Shown: positions 15,066-24,836 of the stretch, one piece after another | Position numbering within the stretch: the stretch's first letter is position 1 | Layout of the letters: every line of letters begins with the position of its first letter | Virus record (IMG/VR): IMGVR_UViG_3300032086_002777 | Coordinates: 1 to 44,834 of that record | Reading direction: 5' to 3' (one strand) | Length of the DNA stretch: 44,834 nucleotides | From: a virus | Program-made: the position numbers and the translations under genes | The notes under the pieces: model-generated | Told to the model about the DNA's origin: nothing | The model's input: only the letters and a program-made list of their open reading frames with translations | The model's database searches: none

Positions 15066-16109
15066 ATGAGTTCTACAACCCAATTTACAACGTTTAGTGA
15101 TCTCTACCAAGGACTCCTGAAGGCGATCCGATCAGATCGCAGCAACTCAGCAACTGTAGAAGACGCCAAACGTTATATCAACACAGCACTCTTAGACATG
15201 CACGTAGGCTTCGCAGAGAAAGTACCTTGGGCATTGCGTGACTATACATTCACTACAAAAGCTACTCAAACATTTACCATAACTGTACGCGGTGTAGCAA
15301 CAGCACCGAATGCAAATGGCGTGAACTCAAGGGAGTACACGATAGGATCATCCCCTGTACCTACTTTCAATGTTGGTGATAAAGTCACCGTCACTAGCTC
15401 ATCTGTACCAAGCAGTGTAGGCGAGGAAAGTGAGATAGCAGCCCCATGGTCACTTGCTGGTAGTGACTACAAAACAAGCATTTACTCCAGTGCCATCAGT
15501 GTAGACGATATAATTTTGGTATACCAAAATGAGATCGTACTACCAGATGACTTTATGCGAATCGCCAGCAGCACAGTACGTCTAGGCACACGTCAAATAC
15601 CTGTGATAGGCCGTGTAGAATTCAGACACCGTTTTGCCGGTGACTACTCACTTAACCGCCCTCAGTGCGCTACAATGATCGACACAACCGACATCGCACT
15701 TGGTTTAGACAACCGTAAGCTACGCGTACATCCGATCCCTAACGTTGTAGAACGTGGCCACCTAACGTATGTCACTAACCTTTTGGCTGTAGACGCTGCA
15801 GGTACATGGCTTACAGAGATGAGCGCCGATACTGACGTACCTATCGTACCGCTACGTTATCGCCATGCAATATTCTTCCATGCGCTGTACAACTGGTATC
15901 GTGACAAAAAAGATGACGTTCGATCTCAAGAAGCGAAGGCTGAATACGTTGAGATTATGAGCCGCATCACAAACGATACTGAGGCAGGTCAGAGCAACAT
16001 GAGCATCCGACCTTCTATTGGCCCGTACCGTGGCAAAGCAAAACGTCCTTATTCTCGCAGAGGCGGACGCTCTTATGACTTTGGTAGATTCGACAGGATG
16101 TATGATTAA
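15066..16109 (+). CDS. Head-to-tail adaptor / tail-tube-A-like protein (putative)
   Basis: Predicted ring that joins portal to nozzle. The N-terminal helical part (residues 5-60, with VEDAKRYINTALLDMHVGFA) and a C-terminal helix (about 270-305) flank an inserted beta domain (residues 60-150), a layout like podoviral adaptors such as P22 gp4 or T7 gp11. The extreme C-terminus is basic and Tyr/Arg-rich. It is translated just before the nozzle gene (start and stop share bases at 16109). Confidence 0.65.
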   Translation: MSSTTQFTTFSDLYQGLLKAIRSDRSNSATVEDAKRYINTALLDMHVGFAEKVPWALRDYTFTTKATQTFTITVRGVATAPNANGVNSREYTIGSSPVPTFNVGDKVTVTSSSVPSSVGEESEIAAPWSLAGSDYKTSIYSSAISVDDIILVYQNEIVLPDDFMRIASSTVRLGTRQIPVIGRVEFRHRFAGDYSLNRPQCATMIDTTDIALGLDNRKLRVHPIPNVVERGHLTYVTNLLAVDAAGTWLTEMSADTDVPIVPLRYRHAIFFHALYNWYRDKKDDVRSQEAKAEYVEIMSRITNDTEAGQSNMSIRPSIGPYRGKAKRPYSRRGGRSYDFGRFDRMYD

Positions 16110-17848
16110 TGCCAGCACGTAATGCCAAACCTATAATCACGTTCGCAGGTGGGCTAGGACTGAGCCAACCTGGGGGTGTCATTGCCGACCTTCAAAACCC
16201 GGTAATTGAGATACCTTACCTATTCAAAGCGAACAACGTACTCTTTCAAGACGGCAACTCGCTAAGAAAGATCGGTGGTGCGCTAATAGCGTCTACACTG
16301 ACATCACCTACACAAAACTTCGGTAAAATCCTTGCGCTACTCCCAGCGTCAGGTGGAGGCGGTGCTGTAGATATATGGACAGTCGTTGGTGGAGCTGACG
16401 GCGATGTCAAAGGTATTATAGGTTGGTACTTAGACTCACGAGGGTTTATAGCAGATCAATACGTACAACTCGACGGTGATGTGTCAAGGAACGCAGCAGC
16501 TGACAATTACTCAGTATGGACTTCAGTAGAGTTCGAAGGGTATACGATCATAATGTCAGACGACCCGAACATACGCCCTTCGCTAATCCAATTCACACCA
16601 AGTACGAGTATATATTCAATCTCTGTCTTAGATACAGCTGAGCCTGAGTTCCATATCGCAGCTGTGTACAAGAACAGACTTTGGACAGCAGGCAACCCAA
16701 CGAATCCTTCACGCTTGTACTACTCAGATCTATTTGACCCGACGGCTGGGTATTCTACAAATTTCGTCGACATAGACCCGTTCGATGGATCTGAGATCAC
16801 AGCAATCCATGTGTACAAAGAGACACTATTCGTATTCAAAGGACCGAACAAAGGGAGTATTCACAGACTCTCAGGCGCTACTCCAAGTACATTTGCGCTA
16901 AGCCCAATCTCCACATCAATAGGCTGTGCCGGTCCGAACGCGATCGCAGACTTCGCAGATGATGTCATGTTCTTAGATACCGACGCGAACTTGAGAACAT
17001 TATCAACAACCCAGAATTTTGGTGACTTTGAGACAGCTGTACTTACGGACCCTATTCGAGAGTTGATTGACGCTGCAGTATATAAATCAGAGCTAAAGTA
17101 CACCACGATAAGTGCAGACACTGAGAACAGCAGAGTATGGGTACAACTACCTACAGGTGAGACTATACTGGACCGCCTATCAGTCGTTGTGGATTACAAA
17201 CAAGGGATCAAACTCACAACAGTGGACTACATAAAAACCGCATACGTTGTACCTTCAAGGTCAACAGTATCTGCGCTTGGCCGGTCAAGACTCATGGCAG
17301 TCACACCGGACTACTTATATACAATGGATGAAGTAGGCAAAGAGCGTATAGAGACTTTTGTGTCAGGATCAGTGACAATTCAATCAGAGGCGTATAACGC
17401 TCAAATTGAGACACCTTCGATCAAATTTACACCTGCGTTTGGGCATAACAACATCTCTAAAGTCAGCGCGTCAGTACAGCACATCGCGAAGCAGACTGAT
17501 ACTCCAGTCGGAGCATGTAGCCCGTTTGACCCGAACGTGGACATCACATTCAGATGGCAGCGCGATACAAGTGAGGTAGAAACGACAGCTCTATCTGCAA
17601 CAGCCATGTCAAGACTTGGCTCAGTATGCTCAGGTGAGACGCTCCCGTCTGATGGGTCTGTGTTCACACTAGATGCCTCAAGGTTAGGCGGTGCGAAGAC
17701 GATGGAAGTCTACGCAGAGCTTGAAACATCGGACTTTAGACGTATCACGTTCATGTTCGAACAAGGTGGCTTAAACGAAGGACTTCATGTACACTCATTT
17801 TCAGTAGTCATTGGTCAGGACGACACAGGTAGCACGGAGAACTTATAA
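16109..17848 (+). CDS. Tail nozzle protein, beta-propeller type (putative)
   Basis: Tail conduit below the adaptor, analogous to P22 gp10 or T7 gp12. The 579-aa chain is almost all beta, with repeated propeller-blade-like units (for example residues 190-270 with YKNRLWTAGNPTNPSRLYYS, and LFVFKGPNKGSIHRL) and an oligosaccharide-fold-like insert near 410-500. Order and size after the adaptor fit. No adhesion domain is seen, so receptor binding is left to the following fibre gene. Confidence 0.75.
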   Translation: MPARNAKPIITFAGGLGLSQPGGVIADLQNPVIEIPYLFKANNVLFQDGNSLRKIGGALIASTLTSPTQNFGKILALLPASGGGGAVDIWTVVGGADGDVKGIIGWYLDSRGFIADQYVQLDGDVSRNAAADNYSVWTSVEFEGYTIIMSDDPNIRPSLIQFTPSTSIYSISVLDTAEPEFHIAAVYKNRLWTAGNPTNPSRLYYSDLFDPTAGYSTNFVDIDPFDGSEITAIHVYKETLFVFKGPNKGSIHRLSGATPSTFALSPISTSIGCAGPNAIADFADDVMFLDTDANLRTLSTTQNFGDFETAVLTDPIRELIDAAVYKSELKYTTISADTENSRVWVQLPTGETILDRLSVVVDYKQGIKLTTVDYIKTAYVVPSRSTVSALGRSRLMAVTPDYLYTMDEVGKERIETFVSGSVTIQSEAYNAQIETPSIKFTPAFGHNNISKVSASVQHIAKQTDTPVGACSPFDPNVDITFRWQRDTSEVETTALSATAMSRLGSVCSGETLPSDGSVFTLDASRLGGAKTMEVYAELETSDFRRITFMFEQGGLNEGLHVHSFSVVIGQDDTGSTENL

Positions 17849-18966
17849 TGGCGATCACAGTATTCAAGACATTCATCAACGGCGAGGTGCTCTTAGCATC
17901 TGACCTGAACAGTTCAATCACGACCCTGCTTAACGAAATCAACGTGCACGGCGGCGAAATAGACACGCTCAACGGCCCGACACAAGGCCGCTCACGTAAC
18001 CTGATCATCAATGGTGACTTCTCTATCTGGCAGAGAGGCACTAGCGCTACAACTTTCGGATATAAAGCAGACGATAGGTGGTTTACAGCAGGTAATGGTA
18101 ATACTGTCACGTTTAGTAGGCAGGCCTTTACTCTAGGACAAACAGATGTACCTGGCAACCCTCAATATTTTTCACGTACTGTAATAACATCCTCAGCAGG
18201 TGCTAGTAACTTTACATCTAAATATCAAGCAGTAGAGAGTGTGATCAATACTTCCGGGAAAGAAGTTACACTTTCATTTTGGGCCAAAGCAGACTCAGCT
18301 AAAAATATAGCTACAGAGTTCTTCCAATCCTTTGGTACTGGTGGTTCTCCATCTGCACCAGTGTTAGGAATAAATGCGGTTACACATGCACTGACTACCT
18401 CTTGGCAGAAGTTTACAGTAACAGCAGCAATCCCATCAGTATCTGGTAAGACGCTAGGGACTAGCGGCTCTGATCAACTAGGTGTTGACTTCTGGTTCGA
18501 TGCAGGGTCGGACTTCGATTCTCGAACTAACTCTCTAGGACAACAATCAGGCACTTTTGATATTGCCAATGTACAATTAGAATTTGGTGACACAGCTACT
18601 GAGTTTGAGTATGTATCTCCTGCTGATCAGTTAGCTAGATGTCAGAGATACTACTGGCGCGTCGAAAAAACTTCAAGTAATGTAGCGTTAGGGACTACAG
18701 CCACGTACACAACTAATGTCTCATCATATACTACTTTAAAATACCCAGTAACAATGAGAGCAATACCTAGCATAAGCTCATCTGCCGCTTCGACGTTTAC
18801 AGTTTACATAAATAACGCAGCAGTAGCGCCGAGTGCAGTTGCCTCAGAAGTTGCTACCGAACATGCAGTAGATTTTAGGTTTACAATCGTTTCTACACAA
18901 GCACACGCAGGCATTGCGAGGATTACTACCACAGGTGGTTTTATATCAGCAGACGCGGAGTTATAA
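17848..18966 (+). CDS. Tail fibre with carbohydrate-binding-type domain
   Basis: Probable receptor-binding fibre. Residues 1-45 form an attachment helix. The NLIINGDFSIWQRGTS block at about 51-66 opens a beta-sandwich domain of the type widespread in phage fibres, continuing through ADDRWFTAG and ending with VQLEFGDTATEFEYVSPADQL at about 238-258. A final Thr/Ala-rich beta part (residues 270-372) would form the tip. The codon use is looser and more AT-rich in the middle, as expected for a host-range gene that exchanges modules. Confidence 0.8.
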   Translation: MAITVFKTFINGEVLLASDLNSSITTLLNEINVHGGEIDTLNGPTQGRSRNLIINGDFSIWQRGTSATTFGYKADDRWFTAGNGNTVTFSRQAFTLGQTDVPGNPQYFSRTVITSSAGASNFTSKYQAVESVINTSGKEVTLSFWAKADSAKNIATEFFQSFGTGGSPSAPVLGINAVTHALTTSWQKFTVTAAIPSVSGKTLGTSGSDQLGVDFWFDAGSDFDSRTNSLGQQSGTFDIANVQLEFGDTATEFEYVSPADQLARCQRYYWRVEKTSSNVALGTTATYTTNVSSYTTLKYPVTMRAIPSISSSAASTFTVYINNAAVAPSAVASEVATEHAVDFRFTIVSTQAHAGIARITTTGGFISADAEL

Positions 18967-18967
18967 T

Positions 18968-19243
18968 ATGAAATACACAAACAAAGAAAAGAACTGCGTT
19001 CAAGTGGACAACACATCAATCCCTCGTAACCACCGTCTATGGTATGAGTACGAGATTGACAAAGCTGAAGAAGCTGGTACTATCGAAGAGTTTATTGAAC
19101 CAAAACAGAGTTATCAAGAACTTCGCCAAGCCGCATATAAAGCCGAATCCGACCATCTATTCTTTGAAGGGCAGTTCGACAAGAACGACAAACCTTGGCG
19201 TAAAAAAGTAGCTGAGATAAAAGCTCGATACCCCAAGGAGTAA
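18968..19243 (+). CDS. Putative fibre assembly protein or chaperone, 91 aa
   Basis: Located directly after the fibre gene, with GGAGTTATAAT before ATG 18968. The C-terminal half (YQELRQAAYKAESDHLFFEG, then KPWRKKVAEIKARYP) matches a pattern common in small fibre-assembly proteins. The longer frame from 18914 has no ribosome-binding site and overlaps the fibre gene. Function by analogy only. Confidence 0.6.
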   Translation: MKYTNKEKNCVQVDNTSIPRNHRLWYEYEIDKAEEAGTIEEFIEPKQSYQELRQAAYKAESDHLFFEGQFDKNDKPWRKKVAEIKARYPKE

Positions 19244-19246
19244 TTT

Positions 19247-19648
19247 ATGGATATTCGCTTAGCGCGTGATGAAGAGAGCCTCGAAATCCTAAATTTGTTC
19301 ACAGTGAATCGCGACAGGATGAATGAAGCGGACTGGACAAACGTGTACCCATACTGGGCCATCGCGATCGACGATGGCGTAGTCATTGCTGCGCTACAGA
19401 TGTGCATGTCACGTCCGATTGGCCGCGTAGAAAACCTCTTAGTAAAGAAAGACATCAACAAAATTACAGCCACAAAAGCCGCTCACAGACTGATTAAGTT
19501 CGCAGAAGCTGCTATGAAGGCGAACGGATGCAGCAGTATTGCTGGATACGTCATATTCAAAAACAAACCAATCAAGAATTTAATCAAGAAGCACTACGGC
19601 GCAGTTGTGGTCGGTAGCGGCTCTATGCTCTCATGGAGGATCAGCTGA
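19247..19648 (+). CDS. GNAT-like acyltransferase-fold protein (putative), 133 aa
   Basis: The strand-helix order suits a small GNAT fold: an N-terminal strand and helix, beta hairpin (PYWAIAIDDGVVIAALQMC at about 43-61), LENLLV-type strand, long helix (TATKAAHRLIKFAEAAMKAN at about 78-97), strand, and C-terminal helix-strand. The canonical acetyl-CoA loop (Q/RxxGxG) is not visible, so catalysis is doubtful. GNAT-like proteins are common near podoviral tail and ejection genes. The stop overlaps the next ATG. Confidence 0.55.
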   Translation: MDIRLARDEESLEILNLFTVNRDRMNEADWTNVYPYWAIAIDDGVVIAALQMCMSRPIGRVENLLVKKDINKITATKAAHRLIKFAEAAMKANGCSSIAGYVIFKNKPIKNLIKKHYGAVVVGSGSMLSWRIS

Positions 19649-20781
19649 TGGAAGACGGCGGCTTAAACAATGACTTTAATTTAGACCATCTCACACCAGA
19701 GGCACTGGATGCGGCGCAGGAAGCGCAGGATACATCGCGTTTAGATACTCTTGGCATTTCTGCCAAGCCTGGAGCTGAAGGCACACTCCCTGGGTTTGAC
19801 CCAAGCGGATCAGTATCAGCAACTGGTGAAGAAGCTGCTACTTTAGAGCAGTTGGTAGACATTAACCAGATACGTGATCTTGCAGATTTAAGTGAGGCGC
19901 AGTTTGCAGAGTTAGCGCCACTGCTAGATGCTGAGAAAAAACGACGTGCAGAAGCAGAGGCAGCAGCAGGCGGCCTAGCAGCACAAGGTCAACAGTTAGC
20001 AGCAGGTGAGTTGAGTCCTGAACAATTAGCACGACTAGATGAGATCGCGAAACGCTCGATTGACGTTGGTACATCTGATATAAATGCACAACTGACACGT
20101 TCACTTGAAACACTTCGTGAAGAGGCAGGCGCATCACGCGGACTGCGTTTTACAGATACACCGATATTTGACGTAGCGCAAGATGTAACCGTTGACGCTA
20201 ACCGCCAAGCCACGAACCTAATCAGCGGCATCCGTAGTGAGCAGCGTCAGGCAGAGCTTAGTCTACCATTCCAGTTAGCAGGTCTTACGTTAGATCAGCA
20301 AAACGTGCAGAACCAGTTAGCACAGCAAGCGTTCCAAAACCGTCTGCTACTAACAGGCCAAACATCTGACTTGGGACTGAACATCGCAGGTCAGACGATC
20401 GGCCCAGCAGAGTACTTACTTGGTCTGAAAGGCATCGACGCGAGCAAAGTGAAAGATCCAAGTTTCAGAGACAAACTAGAAACTGCGCTACTCACAGGCG
20501 GCGCGACGTATTTAGGCGGACTCTCAGACGAGACAGTCAAACATGACATCACTAAGTATGACGAGTCAAACGTACTTGAGAAGCTCAATGAGCTTGAGAT
20601 CCACACATGGCGCTACAATGAAGAGGAAGGCTTAGGCACTGATCTTCATGTTGGCCCTATGGCACAAGAATTCCAACGCGTGTTTGGCGTAGGTGATGGC
20701 AAGACAATCAGCCTTGTAGATGTAATGGGCGTCATGCTCGCATCTCAAAAAGCGTTAGCGAAGGAGCACTTAAATGGCTAA
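19648..20781 (+). CDS. Helical virion protein with C-terminal S74 self-cleaving chaperone domain, 377 aa
   Basis: Residues 1-285 are helical, acidic, Ala/Gln-rich and resemble an internal or ejection protein. Residues about 290-377 match the intramolecular chaperone (peptidase S74) domain: GLSDETVKHDI gives the Ser293-Asp cleavage point with Lys298 five residues on, followed by LNELEIHTWRYN, DLHVGPMAQEF and ISLVDVMGVMLASQKAL. The chaperone usually trims trimeric fibres and spikes, so its link to a helical protein is unusual. ATG 19648 follows GGAGGA and shares a base with the upstream stop; ATG 19633 is an alternative. Confidence 0.8.
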   Translation: MEDGGLNNDFNLDHLTPEALDAAQEAQDTSRLDTLGISAKPGAEGTLPGFDPSGSVSATGEEAATLEQLVDINQIRDLADLSEAQFAELAPLLDAEKKRRAEAEAAAGGLAAQGQQLAAGELSPEQLARLDEIAKRSIDVGTSDINAQLTRSLETLREEAGASRGLRFTDTPIFDVAQDVTVDANRQATNLISGIRSEQRQAELSLPFQLAGLTLDQQNVQNQLAQQAFQNRLLLTGQTSDLGLNIAGQTIGPAEYLLGLKGIDASKVKDPSFRDKLETALLTGGATYLGGLSDETVKHDITKYDESNVLEKLNELEIHTWRYNEEEGLGTDLHVGPMAQEFQRVFGVGDGKTISLVDVMGVMLASQKALAKEHLNG

Positions 20782-22423
20782 TGGTATCAACGAACCAGGC
20801 AGTGACTTAGGCCCAGATACTGGTTTTGGCTTAGGACTTAACCGTGCAGGTGATGGCTCGCTTGGCCTTGGCCAGAGCATCGCATCAGCTCCAGTAGCTC
20901 CGTCGAATCAAAACGCACTCGATGCCAACACAGGTGGCCTGAGCAACAACGTTACAGACGCGCTCGCAGGAGCGTTACTTGGGTTTGCGAACCCGAACGA
21001 CCCAGCAGGTGCAGTAAGTACAGCAATGGGGTTCAAACGTAACCGCCAGCAGCAAGAGCAGGCAAAACGTAATAACATGATCAAGTCGATCGAACTTGGT
21101 ACATCACTCGCACGCTCAGCGTCGTCACTGCCAACCGATCGTCGTGAGACATTTATCGCAGCGACGTCAGGCACACTTCGTGAGGCCGGTGACAACACCA
21201 GCGCAGATCTGTTCGAGAGCTTGGCGCGCCAACCTGAGTATCAGGTAACGATCGGCGGCCTGGAGCAGACTGAGATCGGCAAGAACCTCTTACGTCAAGA
21301 TCCTACTGGTAACTCACTGCTACAGTTCGCGACGTCTGAGCAAGGCCGTGCTGCAATGGATACGATCGCAGATCAGACCATCGCACCTAAAGCATACGAA
21401 AAAATTCAAGGCATCGCACAGTCGCTAGATAAGTTAGGCCGCCAAGGTCACATCGACAAAACGTTGCTAGAAAAAGCTCAAGCAGATGGCAAAATCTCTG
21501 TGCCAGAAATCCAGCAGTTGGCCAACTCGCTACCTGAAGGTCATCCATTACGCCTTGGTGCTGACGAACTATCAGTAGCCACCGCACCACGTAACTTAGA
21601 AAATCTCCGCAGCATGGGGATCTCACTGGCTGAAGACTTCGAACCTGAAGAGCCTAAACTACAAGCACAAGATAACATCGTAGATGCTGATGGCAACTTC
21701 GTTGGTGTTGGTGTATTCGATCCAAAAGAAGGCTTCAAAGTACAGACTGAGAGCGGCCTACGCCCACTTAAAAATGGTGAGCGCACGCTTGATACTGCAG
21801 GCACGTTAGAAGACACCGGGCTGACTAAGAAGACTCTTAGTACACTCCAAGATACGATCATCTCGACTCAGGCAACGTCTGACTCCATCGCACGCTCAAT
21901 CGAGAAGTTTGATGATAAGTTCTTAACGTTCGGCGGCAAAGCTAAGATGAGCGCGTTAGCACTGGCTGACAGTTCTGGCATCCCATTATCTGACGATCTA
22001 AAAGCTGAGTTGAGTGAGTTCACATCATTCAAGTCAAACTCTCTTAGCATGTTGAACGAATACATCAAGTCGATCACTGGTGCTGCGATGACCAACGCAG
22101 AGGCAGAACGTTTACGTAAAACGATGCCAGATCCTGAGAACGACAGCCCAACAGAATTCTTGGCGAAACTTCAGAACGCATACGACCAAACACTGGTTGC
22201 ACGCCAACGTGCGATGTACATGTTGGATAACGGCCTGACACTTGACCAAACTTCTCTTGAAGAGACTCGTAACTTAATTACTGATGGTACACTACCACAG
22301 AAACGATTCGACTCACTCATTGAGAAAGGGCTGTCCCAGAAAGATGCTGCCCTTCAAGTGCAGAAAGAATTCCCTAAAGAGCTGTTAGAGCAAGCGCGTA
22401 AAAATAAGCGAGGCACTAAGTAA
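20774..22423 (+). CDS. Internal virion / DNA ejection protein (putative), 549 aa
   Basis: Long helical protein with a Gly/Ala/Ser-rich N-terminus (residues 1-85). The C-terminal region (about 385-475: KFLTFGGKAKMSALALAD, SMLNEYIKSITGAAMTNAEA, then RKTMPDPENDSPTEFLAKL) has a pattern recurrent in podoviral DNA-transfer proteins that lie in the head and enter the host envelope with the DNA. It is co-translated with the preceding S74 protein (8-base overlap) and the following gene. Confidence 0.7.
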   Translation: MANGINEPGSDLGPDTGFGLGLNRAGDGSLGLGQSIASAPVAPSNQNALDANTGGLSNNVTDALAGALLGFANPNDPAGAVSTAMGFKRNRQQQEQAKRNNMIKSIELGTSLARSASSLPTDRRETFIAATSGTLREAGDNTSADLFESLARQPEYQVTIGGLEQTEIGKNLLRQDPTGNSLLQFATSEQGRAAMDTIADQTIAPKAYEKIQGIAQSLDKLGRQGHIDKTLLEKAQADGKISVPEIQQLANSLPEGHPLRLGADELSVATAPRNLENLRSMGISLAEDFEPEEPKLQAQDNIVDADGNFVGVGVFDPKEGFKVQTESGLRPLKNGERTLDTAGTLEDTGLTKKTLSTLQDTIISTQATSDSIARSIEKFDDKFLTFGGKAKMSALALADSSGIPLSDDLKAELSEFTSFKSNSLSMLNEYIKSITGAAMTNAEAERLRKTMPDPENDSPTEFLAKLQNAYDQTLVARQRAMYMLDNGLTLDQTSLEETRNLITDGTLPQKRFDSLIEKGLSQKDAALQVQKEFPKELLEQARKNKRGTK

Positions 22424-24390
22424 TGGCAAACCTATTCGACGCCCTAGATCAAGCTGACCTTGAGACTGATCTAAACACACGTGCAGCCAACGCACCTGAC
22501 GTACCGCCTAACAAGCCATCTGAAGCAGATGTGTTCTCTGTGATGGATGGTGAGATACAGCCAGAAAAGCCACGCTCAAACGGTGGCATGGCGTTCGGCG
22601 CGTTCCCCGGTGAAGGTATCGGCGAAGCACTTTTACAGACGGGCAACCGATTTGTCGGTGGTATCACTGAAGCAGGCGCTGGTGTCGTACAAGCTGGTCT
22701 TGACGCCATCGACTCTGTATGGGGGCCGCCACAAGGTGAGCAGTCTCGTGCAGGCCGGTTCGCAGACACATTTAACGCAGAGCGTGATGCAGTGCTGAAA
22801 GCGACGCGTGCGTCGTTCGCAGACTCGTTCATGTTCGATGCAGCAGAAAAGGCAGGCGAAATCATCCCTGCGTTCTTCTTACCAACGAACTCCATCAAAC
22901 AAGGCATGGGCGTTGGCTTAGCGGAAGGCTTAGCACAGTTCCAAGACAACCCAGATGAGCAGTCTCGTTTGGCAGCTGGTGGCGTAGGCGCAGCAGCTGG
23001 TGGTGTAGCAGCAACGATCGGCAGCGTTATCGACTTCTTCAGCCCAGGCCGGTTCGCAGCGAGCGGCGTGAGCGACGTGCAAGGAAAGGTCGCATCCAGC
23101 AGAGAACTCAGCCAGAAGACTGGCGTAGATTTTAAACTGTCTCAGATCTTAGAAGACTCCGGTGCTGAGTCACTTGAGTCATTGGCCAAGACGTCACTGA
23201 AAGGTGAGCGTATGGCTCGTGCGTTTGAGAACAAGCAGATGCTGCAGTCATATAAATTTATGAAAAAGTTAGAACGTAGTCTGGACCCAGGCAAGGTTGA
23301 TTTTGGTACACGTATCTCGAAAGCGTTTGAGGACACTAGCCAAAAGATGACATCCATTCGTTCAACTCAGGCAGCAAAAGATTTTAACGAGGCACGCGCC
23401 GTAGCCGGTGATCGTGGCATCATCCCAAGTACTGAAACCAAACGTACACTGGATGAGTTGATCGACGGGTTCGACAGTGAGAAGACTCGTGCGATCCCAG
23501 CGATGCGTACGTTCTTAAAGAATTTAAACGACTTACAAGAGAAGTTTGCTGATAAGCCAAGCATGTCTGTGAAAGAATTGCAGAACCTAATGGCGTCGTT
23601 CGGCAAAGCTGCTGATGGTAAGGGCGGGTTCTTTTCTGACGTACCGGGGTTTGACAAACATGCGACTCACTCAATTCACCGCGCACTCCAAGCTGACTTA
23701 AAAGCAGCAGGCGACGCGGACGTCGTGGGCGCAGTTGAACTTAGAAAAGCTCGTGCAAACTATGAAGCGAATTCACAGGTCATAGATGAACTGAAGAGCA
23801 CGACGCTCGCCAAGCTGTTCAACTCTAAGACTATGCCGCCACCAGAAAAGATTGAACAAGTATTTTCAACCATGCCGCCAAGCCAAATCACAGCGGCCAT
23901 GAAGTTACTTTCTGATACGGACCCTGGCCTACACCAAGGTCTGCAACGATTTACTCTTGGTAACGCACTCACGAAGGGACGTCAGGCAGCTGCTGCCGCT
24001 CCAAGTGGTGATGTGCGATTCAACCCAGAAGCAGCACTGAAGGCACTGAGTAACGATGCTCAGTTCAAAGCAGTGTTCAACGATGCACGTACTCGTGCGC
24101 AGGTCATGGATGGCGTGCGTGTATTACGTAAACTTGGGATCGGTAGTGATCGCCCAAGTGCTCAGTTAGTGCAGAAAACTCGTGAAGGTGCGGGTGTAGT
24201 ACAAAGTTTGAACGGTACGTTTGTGACAAGGTTCTTGGCTGGTACGTTAGCTCCGACTGCGTTTGCGAAAGTTCTGTTTACGAAAGAAGGTGTGAATAAC
24301 TTACGCCTGTTAGCGAAACCAACTACAAAACCAGCAGCCGTTGCATCTGCGATGGTAGAGCTAGAACAACTCATGGAATCTGGAGAATAA
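22423..24390 (+). CDS. Large internal virion / DNA ejection protein (putative), 655 aa
   Basis: The longest late protein after the portal. The Gly/Ala-rich hydrophobic stretch at about 175-205 (AAGGVGAAAGGVAATIGSVI) could insert into membrane, followed by long charged helices through residue 600. This fits ejection proteins that form a trans-envelope channel. The start shares bases with the previous stop. A lytic transglycosylase motif was looked for and not found. Confidence 0.65.
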   Translation: MANLFDALDQADLETDLNTRAANAPDVPPNKPSEADVFSVMDGEIQPEKPRSNGGMAFGAFPGEGIGEALLQTGNRFVGGITEAGAGVVQAGLDAIDSVWGPPQGEQSRAGRFADTFNAERDAVLKATRASFADSFMFDAAEKAGEIIPAFFLPTNSIKQGMGVGLAEGLAQFQDNPDEQSRLAAGGVGAAAGGVAATIGSVIDFFSPGRFAASGVSDVQGKVASSRELSQKTGVDFKLSQILEDSGAESLESLAKTSLKGERMARAFENKQMLQSYKFMKKLERSLDPGKVDFGTRISKAFEDTSQKMTSIRSTQAAKDFNEARAVAGDRGIIPSTETKRTLDELIDGFDSEKTRAIPAMRTFLKNLNDLQEKFADKPSMSVKELQNLMASFGKAADGKGGFFSDVPGFDKHATHSIHRALQADLKAAGDADVVGAVELRKARANYEANSQVIDELKSTTLAKLFNSKTMPPPEKIEQVFSTMPPSQITAAMKLLSDTDPGLHQGLQRFTLGNALTKGRQAAAAAPSGDVRFNPEAALKALSNDAQFKAVFNDARTRAQVMDGVRVLRKLGIGSDRPSAQLVQKTREGAGVVQSLNGTFVTRFLAGTLAPTAFAKVLFTKEGVNNLRLLAKPTTKPAAVASAMVELEQLMESGE

Positions 24391-24391
24391 T

Positions 24392-24628
24392 ATGGCCGCC
24401 GATAAAAGCTCCCTTGGAGCAGTACTTGCAGGACTGATAGGAGGCGGCACGGGTATAGCCGCCTGGGTAGACTTAAACGTGGATGTGGCTGAGAATACCC
24501 AGACGATCGTAGCAGAGCGTCAAGTCAGTGAGATCCATCGTGAGTACATCAAAGATGAGCTGGTCGATATCAAAAAGATGTTGGACCGGATAGATGACAA
24601 ACTAGAAAAAGAAAAGTCCGCTAATTAG
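24392..24628 (+). CDS. Small membrane protein, holin candidate, 78 aa
   Basis: A Gly/Ala-rich membrane segment (residues 8-25, LGAVLAGLIGGGTGIAAW) is followed by a charged coiled coil ending KEKSAN. One membrane span plus a charged tail fits a class III-like holin or an ejection accessory; it is the last gene of the rightward block and there is no better holin candidate there. Its last codons and stop lie inside the terminator palindrome at 24612-24637. Confidence 0.55.
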   Translation: MAADKSSLGAVLAGLIGGGTGIAAWVDLNVDVAENTQTIVAERQVSEIHREYIKDELVDIKKMLDRIDDKLEKEKSAN

Positions 24629-24637
24629 CGGACTTTT
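24612..24637. terminator. Bidirectional terminator shared by convergent genes
   Basis: A perfect 26-base palindrome, AAAAGTCCGCTAA followed by its complement, gives an 11-bp stem with an AATT loop and T-runs on both strands. It ends the rightward block and the leftward block. It also encodes the last four residues (KSAN) and the TAG stop of both genes. Confidence 0.92.
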
Positions 24638-24836
24638 TATTGAACCATCGTCGCACGACATAATTCCTTATGACAGCGATGATGGTGTAGCAGATAGTAA
24701 CTCCGACGTTCTGTGCAGGAGTTGATAAGATACCAACAGCAGGAAAGATAAAGAACGTCGCGATCAGGCTGATGCAGAACCCGATCGCGACGTTGGTAAT
24801 ACTCTCCTTCAAACTGTGAAGTTTACTCTGACTCAC
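24621..24836 (-). CDS. Small two-span membrane protein, DUF7220-like
   Basis: Matches a family of about 70-80 aa phage proteins beginning SQSKLHSLKESITNVAIG, with two membrane helices (about residues 13-35 and 45-62) and a basic end RNYVVRRWFNK. Function is unknown. GTG at 24836 is chosen because it forms a GTGA overlap with the upstream stop and matches the family N-terminus; ATG 24860 would add eight residues. It is the last gene of the leftward block and ends in the shared terminator. Confidence 0.7.
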   Translation of the reverse strand: MSQSKLHSLKESITNVAIGFCISLIATFFIFPAVGILSTPAQNVGVTICYTIIAVIRNYVVRRWFNKKSAN

